Below, in pieces: positions 8,965-14,630 of a stretch of DNA of 21,393 nucleotides. Positions within the stretch are counted from its first letter, which is position 1, and each line of letters opens with the position of its first letter. The position numbers were made by a program, and so were the translations under genes. Source of the stretch: a virus; the IMG/VR virus record IMGVR_UViG_3300028840_002083, positions 1 to 21,393 of that record. One strand, given 5' to 3'. Under the pieces are notes generated by a model that ran no database searches, was not told the origin of the DNA, and was given only the letters and a program-made list of their open reading frames with translations.

Positions 8965-9699
8965 ATGGAATTGAATAGAGAACATATAGATTATTATTCT
9001 AAACTTTTGTTTGGTAAGCCTATTACCTTTGATGGAATAGATGTTTATCCTCTCAAAATAAGAGAAGTTATGGAATATTCATTAGATACATATAATAAGT
9101 TTCTCTCGTTAATATCCCTAAATAGAACTGAAATCATGGAATCATTAAACATAGTTCAAGAAGTTCCTTTGTATCAATTTATAATTCTCAATATTGTTAA
9201 TGATACATCAAATGAGTTCATTGATTGGTTTTTAAAAACTTTGTCTATGATATTAAAAGATGATGTTCTCTTTACGACAGATGGATATTTCTTAATTGGA
9301 GAGAGTAATAAAAAAATTGATGAAAATAATTTCGAACAAATAGTGCAAATAATTAAAGATCAAAATTTTATGAAAGAAAAAAAAGAAACAATAACAACCA
9401 AAAAAGAGAGAGATTATAAAGAGATGGTTAAGAAGGCAAGAGAAAGGCATAAAGGATATCTAAAAGCTTTAGGTAAGCTTAGTGATACAGATCTATTAGA
9501 TTTAATGAGTTCCTTGTCAGCAAAACATCCTTCTATCAATCTTTTACAAATACAGGATTTAACAATCTATCAACTTATAGATCAATACAAACGATTAAAT
9601 ATGATTGATGATTACTTCATTGCAATTGATTCATTATTTGCAGGTGCAGATAAGAAGTCAGTCGATTTAATACATTGGTCTAAAAAATTCCAAGATTAA
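8965..9699 (+). CDS. Helical tail-region protein, possible tail assembly factor
   Basis: A 244-residue protein, with its start fixed by TTAGGAGA 8 nt before ATG 8965; earlier in-frame ATG codons lie inside the preceding gene without a ribosome site. The N-terminal part, FGKPITFDGIDVYPLKIREVMEYSLDTYNKFLSLISLNR, is similar in style to proteins that set tail assembly or act as chaperones in gut siphophages. The middle holds a strongly basic stretch around KEKKETITTKKERDYKEMVKKARERHKG, and the C terminus is helical with a FAGADKKSVDLIHWSKKF end. No clear -1 frameshift signal of the lambda G/GT type was found. I do not assign a definite function. Confidence 0.65.
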   Translation: MELNREHIDYYSKLLFGKPITFDGIDVYPLKIREVMEYSLDTYNKFLSLISLNRTEIMESLNIVQEVPLYQFIILNIVNDTSNEFIDWFLKTLSMILKDDVLFTTDGYFLIGESNKKIDENNFEQIVQIIKDQNFMKEKKETITTKKERDYKEMVKKARERHKGYLKALGKLSDTDLLDLMSSLSAKHPSINLLQIQDLTIYQLIDQYKRLNMIDDYFIAIDSLFAGADKKSVDLIHWSKKFQD

Positions 9700-9726
9700 T
9701 AAAAATATAATAGGAGGTAAATATAA

Positions 9727-9864
9727 ATGTCAAAACAATTTGCTATAAAAGAAGTTGTTAACTGTTGGATCTCAAAATTCAGTAATGATGACCCAATTTT
9801 CTATGTTGACTATGCTTCTGATACGACTTTTAGCTTTGAGGCTGAAAGACTTGACCTTAGAGGT
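9727..9864 (+). CDS. Major tail protein, exon 1
   Basis: The first 46 codons of the tail tube gene, starting at ATG 9727 behind TAGGAGG. The exon ends with codons for LDLRG; beyond it the frame meets TAA at 9874-9876 inside the intron. The 5' splice site is placed after GGT (9864) because the preceding GAGGT pairs with GCCTC (9898-9902), with a terminal U-G wobble as expected for P1 of a group I intron. Joined to exon 2 it gives LRG-GQGNYILVSFDHTK, a junction that looks like the RGG.GN pattern common in phage tail tube proteins. Confidence 0.8.
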
Positions 9865-10246
9865 AACACTTGGTAAAGATTCCTTTATTTACCATCCGCC
9901 TCCCATGTTTGTAACAAGCATGGAAAATTCCTTTAACTGTCTGGAATCTCCTAAAGCTAACTAAACTACAACGTAAGAATGAAATAAGTCTAAGCGTGAA
10001 TGTTGTGAAAACAGAAAAAATTAGTTAGATGACATAAGGTTAAATCCTAAGTGTTATTTAATGGACGATCAGCAGCCAAGTCTCGAATAGAGAAAGGTTC
10101 AACGACTATCCTGTGGTGGGAGTACGCTTAAGTAAGCGGAAGTGGGGAATGCCAAATCAGGCAATGATATAGTCTATTCTGGTTAGAGATAATCAGATGC
10201 TCAAACGAGCTGCATAAGAGTAACGATCTTATGTGAATATAAAAAC
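9865..10246 (+). ncRNA. Group I self-splicing intron (td-like, subgroup IA), no ORF
   Basis: Catalytic-core elements are visible. P1 is GAGGU/GCCUC (9860-9864 with 9898-9902), extended by UGGUAAA/UUUACCA (9871-9877 with 9888-9894). P2 is CCAUG/CAUGG (9903-9907 with 9919-9923). P7 is GACUAU/AUAGUC (10104-10109 with 10169-10174) within the signature strings GTTCAACGACTA and GATATAGTC. P9 is CUGGUU/AAUCAG (10179-10184 with 10191-10196). A 3'-proximal hairpin is CAUAAGA/UCUUAUG (10213-10219 with 10227-10233). The 3' end resembles that of the T4 td intron as I remember it (UAAGA.UAACGA..UUAU.UGAA.AUAA). P10 would be UCC (9895-9897) with GGA (10247-10249). The 3' boundary is uncertain by a base: frame and P10 favour 10246/10247, whereas the canonical terminal G would be 10247. 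No homing endonuclease is encoded. Confidence 0.88.
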
Positions 10247-10882
10247 GGACAAGGAAATTATATCTTAGTTTCATTTGACCACACTAAGTCAGGAACTATG
10301 ATGCTAGAAATGCCATTAGTTGATTTAGAGTTCTTAAGTCAATTAACTGGACAAGATTTATCTACTGGTGCAGCTACAGTGCCTTATAGAGAAACATTGA
10401 CAGTTGCTAGTTCTGAAGTTACTTTAGCTTCTACTCCAACTTCTGGATCATTATCTGTGTACATATTAGATAGTAATAGAGATTATGGCACTGAGCAAAC
10501 TTTAGGTTCAGCTGTTAATGAGAATGAATATGAGATTACTGGTGGAGTTATCACTTTAAACAGTACTTCATGTCCAGATGATAGTAAAGTTATTTGCGAA
10601 TATACATATAGCGCACCTTCAGACACAAATACAATCACTTATACAGCTAATCAATTCCCTGTATATATGAAGATTAATGGTATAGGCGAATGGCTAGACG
10701 AAGTAACTGGCGATACTAAGCCTGTTGTTTTTGAAGTTCTAAAATGTAAGCCTAGAAACAACTTTACAATAACTCAAAAGTCTACAGAAGCTACAATCTT
10801 AAATATCGAGTTCGATCTGTTCACTCAAGATGACGCTTCTGGCAACAAAGTATATATGAAGACATATCAATTGCAATCGTAA
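10247..10882 (+). CDS. Major tail (tail tube) protein, exon 2
   Basis: Exon 2 adds 211 codons, for a 257-residue spliced protein that polymerises into the tail tube. The sequence just after the junction, GQGNYILVSFDHTKSGTMMLEMPLVDLEFLSQLTGQDLS, is followed by a beta-rich Thr/Ser region (PYRETLTVASSEVTLASTP to SKVICEYTYS) that looks like an inserted Ig-like or decoration domain. The C-terminal tube strands are KPVVFEVLKCKPRNNFTITQKSTEATILNIEFDLF. It ends in TAA at 10880-10882 and is followed by a strong terminator, as expected for an abundant structural protein. An ATG at 10298 lies within this exon and is not the start. The identity is inferred from sequence style and gene order. Confidence 0.82.
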   Translation, partial: GQGNYILVSFDHTKSGTMMLEMPLVDLEFLSQLTGQDLSTGAATVPYRETLTVASSEVTLASTPTSGSLSVYILDSNRDYGTEQTLGSAVNENEYEITGGVITLNSTSCPDDSKVICEYTYSAPSDTNTITYTANQFPVYMKINGIGEWLDEVTGDTKPVVFEVLKCKPRNNFTITQKSTEATILNIEFDLFTQDDASGNKVYMKTYQLQS

Positions 10883-10896
10883 CACATAAGCTAACA

Positions 10897-10924
10897 TGGG
10901 GCATTTTGCCCCAGTTATTTTTTT
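10897..10924 (+). terminator. Strong intrinsic terminator ending the structural operon
   Basis: Stem TGGGGC (10897-10902) and GCCCCA (10908-10913) with an ATTTT loop, followed by GTTATTTTTTTTTT-like T-rich sequence. Flanking AAC/GTT can extend the stem with one bulge. It lies 14 nt after the major tail stop. Confidence 0.9.
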
Positions 10925-10933
10925 GTCATAAAA
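10921..10933 (+). repeat. 13-bp direct repeat, copy 1 (TTTTGTCATAAAA)
   Basis: Identical to 11759-11771. The two copies bracket the glycosyltransferase gene, copy 1 overlapping the T-tract of the tail terminator and copy 2 lying at the expected transcription start of rep. Confidence 0.6.
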
Positions 10934-10951
10934 TAGAAAAGGAGACTTTAT

Positions 10952-11716
10952 ATGGAAACTATAACTATAGCATGTCCTATCCATAATAGAGGTAAATACT
11001 TACCTTTTTATCTGAAATGCATTCTCAATCAAACTTATCCCAAAAATCAAACAGACTTATTCTTTGTAACAAATAATTGTACTGACGATTCTATAAAAAT
11101 TCTAATGAAGTTCAAACAAGCTCATTCCGATAAATATTCCAATATAAGATTAGATAATATAAATGATAAATCCATACCATCTGATGGAGAAGATAGATAT
11201 TCAAGATCTAGAACAACAGTAATATACGATTTTTTGTCGTATTTAAGAAATTATATTTGTCGAAATACAAATACAGACTATCTTTTTTCTGTCGATTCTG
11301 ATATAATGCTTTTGCCTGACACACTAGAACGTCTATTAATACATAATAAGAAGTGCATCTCAGCTTTAGTCTGTAATGGGCATGTGTTTGCTAATAATTA
11401 TAAAGAAAAAAATATAGATAAATATCAATACACTAACATTCTAAACATGAATGAACGTGGTCGCTATTCTCATATCAATTTAACTGGAATCCAAGGTTTA
11501 GTCGAAGTAGATGTGACTGGAGCAGTCTATCTATTGCACAAAGATATATACAAAAAATGTAAATATAGGAAAGATTTGCAAGGGGAAGATATACCTTTTT
11601 GTAAGAATATAAAAAAATTAAATTATAAATTATATTGTGATACCAGTATAAAACTGGCTCATTGTATGACTTTAGAATTGTTAGAAAATTACAAAAAAGG
11701 TAAGTTTACATATTAA
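10952..11716 (+). CDS. GT-A glycosyltransferase (family 2-like)
   Basis: A 254-residue protein starting at ATG 10952 with AAAAGGAGA upstream. It begins with a typical GT-A N terminus, ITIACPIHNRGKYLPFYLKCILNQTYP, for nucleotide-sugar binding. It then has a metal-binding DxD-type motif in YLFSVDSDIML (about residues 110-120). VDVTGAVYLLHKDIY with QGEDIPFCKNIKKLNYKLYCDTSIKLAHC resembles the acceptor/catalytic region of Anp1-like and family 2 enzymes. It would transfer a sugar from an NDP donor to a protein, lipid or glycan; the substrate cannot be read. It is isolated between the tail terminator and the replicon and flanked by copies of a 13-bp repeat, which suggests an inserted accessory gene. 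All Trp-free; TGA is not used. Confidence 0.82.
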   Translation: METITIACPIHNRGKYLPFYLKCILNQTYPKNQTDLFFVTNNCTDDSIKILMKFKQAHSDKYSNIRLDNINDKSIPSDGEDRYSRSRTTVIYDFLSYLRNYICRNTNTDYLFSVDSDIMLLPDTLERLLIHNKKCISALVCNGHVFANNYKEKNIDKYQYTNILNMNERGRYSHINLTGIQGLVEVDVTGAVYLLHKDIYKKCKYRKDLQGEDIPFCKNIKKLNYKLYCDTSIKLAHCMTLELLENYKKGKFTY

Positions 11717-11730
11717 TTTCAAAATTATGC

Positions 11731-11759
11731 TTGTATTTTTATAAGTTTTTTAATATAAT
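11731..11759 (+). promoter_or_regulatory. Predicted rep promoter
   Basis: TTGTAT (11731-11736), a 17-bp spacer and a perfect TATAAT (11754-11759). Transcription from about 11766 would give a leader of roughly 200 nt before rep, fully overlapping the antisense RNA. Confidence 0.7.
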
Positions 11760-11771
11760 TTTGTCATAAAA
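11759..11771 (+). repeat. 13-bp direct repeat, copy 2 (TTTTGTCATAAAA)
   Basis: Exact copy of 10921-10933. It overlaps the last base of the predicted -10 box of the rep promoter and the T-rich end of the antisense RNA terminator, so it may be a regulator site or a recombination footprint. Confidence 0.55.
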
Positions 11772-11888
11772 AAGGAAAAAGCATATCTCCCCAGATATAC
11801 TGACTTAATCCTTATTATTAAACTTTAAAAAATTTATACCACACTAGTCAACCTCACTTGACTTAAACCGCCGTTATTAGCGTTTTAT
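11768..11888 (-). ncRNA. Candidate antisense (countertranscribed) RNA controlling rep
   Basis: On the minus strand a near-consensus promoter (see 11895-11923) would start an RNA near 11888. It would run through a stem-loop AGTCAA/TTGACT (11846-11851 with 11858-11863, six-base loop). It would end at an intrinsic terminator formed by ATATCT/AGATAT (11783-11798, four-base loop) followed on that strand by GCTTTTTCCTTTTTT (down to 11768). The RNA would be about 115-120 nt and is wholly complementary to the untranslated rep leader. This is the architecture of plasmid copy-number control RNAs, which block rep mRNA translation or elongation. No transcription data; inferred from promoter and terminator geometry. 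Confidence 0.68.
11783..11798 (-). terminator. Terminator of the antisense RNA
   Basis: Perfect six-base-pair hairpin ATATCT-loop-AGATAT. Only on the minus strand is it followed by a T-rich run (TTTTTCCTTTTTT, 11780-11768). On the plus strand the downstream sequence is not T-rich, so orientation is clear. Confidence 0.65.
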
Positions 11889-11894
11889 GGAAGT

Positions 11895-11923
11895 ATTTTA
11901 CCACGTACCTTTGAAATTGTCAA
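11895..11923 (-). promoter_or_regulatory. Promoter of the antisense RNA
   Basis: On the minus strand: perfect -35 TTGACA (11918-11923), exactly 17 bp, then -10 TAAAAT (11895-11900). It points away from rep into its leader. Confidence 0.75.
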
Positions 11924-11964
11924 TGCAAACATACAATAAACATAAAAACAAAGGAGCAAAACTA

Positions 11965-12906
11965 ATGAGAAAAGTAGAAGAAAATAATTTAATCGAAAGT
12001 TCGTATGTAGTCTACAAAGGAAATGATTTGATATCAGCTAAGAGTGATGCTATGACAGCATTAGAAAGCAAGTTACTATTGACAGCATTAAGCAAATGCG
12101 ATTCTAGTCCTGAAAGTATTGATACTATTCGTTTTGATGTAATTGAATATTGCAAATTAGCTAACATAAAGTCCGAGGGAACATATGATAAGATTGCAAG
12201 AGCTTGTCAGAATTTAGTGAGGAAAGGTGTGTTTCTCAAATTGACAGGTACAAAAGAAAAGAATTATAGTTGGGTATCTGATTCAGAATCAGAATATGGT
12301 GAAGTAGCTATAACCATAAATCCAACTATAAAACCTCTTATAAGCTTTCGCAAAAACGTACCTTATACAAAATTTTTATTAAGCAATATTTTACGTATGA
12401 ACAGTAAACATTCTATCAGACTTTATGAAATTTTGAAACAATATGAGCAAAAAAAAATAAGAACAATTGCATTACAAGAATTAAAAGACATTATGGGATT
12501 AAGTAAACAATATAAAACATATAAACCGTTTAGGATAAAGGTCTTGGAAGTTGCATGTACTGAGATAAACAAAGTATCGGATATTAAAGTATCTTTCACT
12601 CCAATCAAGACAGGTAGACGAGTTACAGAAATTAAGTTTACAATAACTTCTAAATTAGAAATAAGTGAATATGCTGGCATAGATAAAGCAAGATTAATTA
12701 ATAAGCTATTGAGTAATGTTAGTATAAAACATGGATATTTACTTAATAAGTCAATATTGACATCTTATCACAGAATTGTATTAATTGACCTAATTAAATC
12801 TATCGAACATGGTTTTACTTGCGAAGTCAAAAGTGAAGGGTTTTTCTATAATCTGCTAAAACTAATTAAGGAAAAGTACAGCTTAGAAGACCAAGAAGAT
12901 TACTAA
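11965..12906 (+). CDS. rep: Plasmid-type replication initiator, Rep_3 family
   Basis: A 313-residue initiator protein. The ATG at 11965 is chosen because AAAGGAG (11951-11956 region) lies about 8 nt upstream; an in-frame ATG at 11887 has no ribosome site and sits over the antisense RNA promoter. The N terminus, ESSYVVYKGNDLISAKSDAMTALESKLLLTALSKC, matches the Rep_3 (RepB/RepA/pi-type) start. Two winged-helix domains follow: about residues 15-130, and 130-250 with KHSIRLYEILKQYEQKKIRTIALQELKDIMGL and YKPFRIKVLEVACTEINK. Such proteins bind iterons and recruit DnaA and helicase to start theta replication. Iterons and DnaA boxes lie just downstream, giving a complete replicon. The last ~60 residues are an extra helical tail. 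The family call is strong; autonomous replication is inferred. Confidence 0.9.
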   Translation: MRKVEENNLIESSYVVYKGNDLISAKSDAMTALESKLLLTALSKCDSSPESIDTIRFDVIEYCKLANIKSEGTYDKIARACQNLVRKGVFLKLTGTKEKNYSWVSDSESEYGEVAITINPTIKPLISFRKNVPYTKFLLSNILRMNSKHSIRLYEILKQYEQKKIRTIALQELKDIMGLSKQYKTYKPFRIKVLEVACTEINKVSDIKVSFTPIKTGRRVTEIKFTITSKLEISEYAGIDKARLINKLLSNVSIKHGYLLNKSILTSYHRIVLIDLIKSIEHGFTCEVKSEGFFYNLLKLIKEKYSLEDQEDY

Positions 12907-12926
12907 ATTTTACATATATGAAATAG

Positions 12927-12956
12927 TATGGCTTTTAACGAGTCATATTTTTTTTT
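12927..12956 (+). terminator. Intrinsic terminator after rep
   Basis: Stem TATGGCT (12927-12933) and AGTCATA (12941-12947), one G-T pair, loop TTTAACG, followed by nine T. It insulates the origin from rep transcription. Confidence 0.8.
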
Positions 12957-12966
12957 GCACGTTTTC

Positions 12967-13115
12967 TGTGGATATCATGTGGGTGATTCTGTGGATAACT
13001 CCACCTCAAATGGCAACCTTTAATTTGCTGTTCATATTCTCTGGTAGTATATGTAATTTATTTTTTCAATTTCTGTGGATATCCTGTGGATATCCTGTGG
13101 ATAACCTGTGGATAA
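12967..13115. repeat. Cluster of six DnaA boxes (origin)
   Basis: Exact DnaA boxes TGTGGATAA (complement TTATCCACA) at 12990-12998, 13096-13104 and 13107-13115. One-mismatch boxes TGTGGATAT are at 12967-12975, 13074-13082 and 13085-13093. The last four start at 13074, 13085, 13096 and 13107, an exact 11-bp period (one helical turn), all in one orientation. Cooperative loading of host DnaA is the expected role. Confidence 0.88.
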
Positions 13116-13116
13116 A

Positions 13117-13178
13117 TTCACCCGATCGGTATCCCTATTCACCCGATTGGTACCCCTTATTCACCCGATCGGTATCCC
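13117..13178. repeat. Three 19-bp iterons of the replication origin
   Basis: TTCACCCGATCGGTATCCC at 13117-13135 and 13160-13178, and a two-mismatch copy TTCACCCGATTGGTACCCC at 13138-13156. Start-to-start distances are 21 and 22 bp, two helical turns. The core CCGATCGG is palindromic in copies 1 and 3. The first iteron begins one base after the last DnaA box. These are the likely Rep binding sites and are strikingly GC-rich against the AT-rich surroundings. Confidence 0.88.
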
Positions 13179-13550
13179 TTTAGCTTCTGGAGGTCAACTC
13201 TCCGTTAGTCTCTCAGCCTCGGAAAACAAAGATAACTTGTTATCTTATGTTATTAATATTATTAGATGGGAAAAAGAGTTTACATAATATTTTCAAGTCG
13301 TGTACATTTACATACCAAATATTTCCATTCTGACACTTTTAAAAATAAGCCTTTTAAATACCTTTTAAATCAATTTCATATACCTACAGGTAAATTTATA
13401 TTCAAAGCATATATCAATTAATTCTAGACCTATTTCTGATGCTCCTAGATGCATTTCTATTCGAAAGAAAACCCCCCGATGTTAGATCACACCTAATTTA
13501 CATCCTAATTATTTCCATATTAATCATAAAGCAAGCAAATAAAATAAAAT
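13179..13550. other. Non-coding AT-rich stretch beside the iterons (candidate unwinding region)
   Basis: No gene with a ribosome site is seen on either strand. It holds an 8-bp inverted repeat AAGATAAC/GTTATCTT with a two-base spacer (13229-13246), which could be an operator. It also holds a tandem CCTTTTAAAT pair with an 11-bp period (13350-13359 and 13361-13370), typical in style of AT-rich repeats at origins. A C6 run occurs near 13480. Placement next to iterons suggests the DNA-unwinding element. Confidence 0.55.
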
Positions 13551-13580
13551 TTGACAAATTATAATAAAATCTGATAATAT
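13551..13580 (+). promoter_or_regulatory. Strong promoter for the glycan operon
   Basis: Perfect -35 TTGACA (13551-13556), an 18-bp spacer, extended -10 TG-A-TAATAT (TG at 13572-13573, hexamer 13575-13580). It lies 36 nt upstream of the first glycosyltransferase, with ribosome site AAAGGGG at 13601-13607. Confidence 0.78.
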
Positions 13581-13616
13581 ATTTTTTAATATCTCGTCTT
13601 AAAGGGGAATCCAATA

Positions 13617-14630
13617 ATGATAAACAGTCAAGATCGCAATATTGTATTCGTACCACCTATTTGTAACTGGAATTTTCTTAAACAATTACCGCAACAGATG
13701 TCAGAGCAATTTGCTAAAAATGGTTATAAAGTAATCTTCTGCAATGAGAGAATTGTAGGCGAACCTAAAATGCAAAATCCAGTAGAAAATGTCTATGTGT
13801 TTGCAAATGCAGAACACGCATTATCTTATATAAGACAAAACGATATAAAGATAGACATAATCTATAATTCAGCAGCAAAGAATTACAAATTTGTAGATGC
13901 TTTAAAGCCTAGAGTAACTATTTATCATAGTTGTGATTCATTTGACGAATGGAAGAAACTTGAGAACTTTATGATATCAAGAGCAGATATAATTCTCTGT
14001 ACTTCAGAGTTTTTATATAATATAAGAAATGGTCAACACCCAAATGCACACCTAGTCAGAAATGGTTGCAACGAAGCCATGATTAATGCGTCTTACTACA
14101 AAGAAGAAAAACTTAAATTTATACAAAAGCCTATTTGTGTTTTCTCAGGTGCAATAGGTAATTGGGTTGCAACCTATCTGATTAGGAACACAGCTAAACA
14201 CTTTTACACAACAATAATTGGTGTAGAGTTTGGTAAGACTGTTCCAGACAACTGTATGTTCTTTAAGGCTGTTGAACATAAAAGAATGATTGATTTTCTA
14301 AACAATATGGACATAGGTTTGCTACCATTTGTAACCAAAAAGGAAGTAACTCAAGCAGCGAATCCTATAAAACTATGGGAATATCTAGCTTGCGGATTAC
14401 CAGTAATTGCTACAGACTGGGCAGAAACGAATAGAGAAGAATTAAAGGATGTAGTTTTAGTAGCAAAGACTGACGATGAATATGTCGAATTGATACAAGA
14501 GTACAATTCTTTCAGTGAAGACAAACAATTAGAAATAAAAAATAAATGCTATGAAGTAGCAAGAAATAACACGTGGGAGTCAAGATTTAAAGATTTGCAA
14601 AAAGCACTAGATGAACTAGGAGGAGTCTAA
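13617..14630 (+). CDS. GT-B glycosyltransferase (family 4/1-like)
   Basis: A 337-residue GT-B fold enzyme. The N-terminal Rossmann-like half starts DRNIVFVPPICNWNFLKQLPQQMSEQFAKNGYKVIF and includes VTIYHSCDSFDEW and a SRADIILCTSEFLY segment. The C-terminal nucleotide-sugar domain contains CVFSGAIGNWV, MIDFLNNMDIGLLPF and the family signature NPIKLWEYLACGLPVIATDWAE with the Glu that binds the donor ribose. This resembles TuaH-like enzymes that add sugars to secreted or envelope glycans. It is the first gene behind a strong promoter, with the next gene starting immediately after its TAA. The donor and acceptor are not deducible; a cytoplasmic enzyme is expected as no membrane segment is seen. 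Confidence 0.85.
   Translation: MINSQDRNIVFVPPICNWNFLKQLPQQMSEQFAKNGYKVIFCNERIVGEPKMQNPVENVYVFANAEHALSYIRQNDIKIDIIYNSAAKNYKFVDALKPRVTIYHSCDSFDEWKKLENFMISRADIILCTSEFLYNIRNGQHPNAHLVRNGCNEAMINASYYKEEKLKFIQKPICVFSGAIGNWVATYLIRNTAKHFYTTIIGVEFGKTVPDNCMFFKAVEHKRMIDFLNNMDIGLLPFVTKKEVTQAANPIKLWEYLACGLPVIATDWAETNREELKDVVLVAKTDDEYVELIQEYNSFSEDKQLEIKNKCYEVARNNTWESRFKDLQKALDELGGV

Noticed and set aside
9755-9964. Open reading frame of 69 codons at the start of the intron
   Set aside because: It is out of frame with the tail gene, spans the exon-intron boundary, has no ribosome site and is not an endonuclease.
11887-11964. Longer start for the rep protein at ATG 11887
   Set aside because: No ribosome site precedes it and it covers the antisense promoter. 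The ATG at 11965 has AAAGGAG at the right distance.
12968-13183. Open reading frame of 71 codons over the origin
   Set aside because: It reads through DnaA boxes and iterons, has a repetitive WISCGYPVDNLWIN-like translation and no ribosome site.
13181-13230. Possible tRNA or structured RNA near CTGGAGGTCAACTCTCC
   Set aside because: Only a short GGAG/CTCC pairing; no cloverleaf, no CCA end or T-arm signature. No tRNA was found in the window, including any tRNA-Trp(UCA).
13247-13345. Possible 31-codon peptide in the non-coding stretch if TGA is Trp
   Set aside because: No ribosome site and a short, unbalanced translation. More likely origin sequence.
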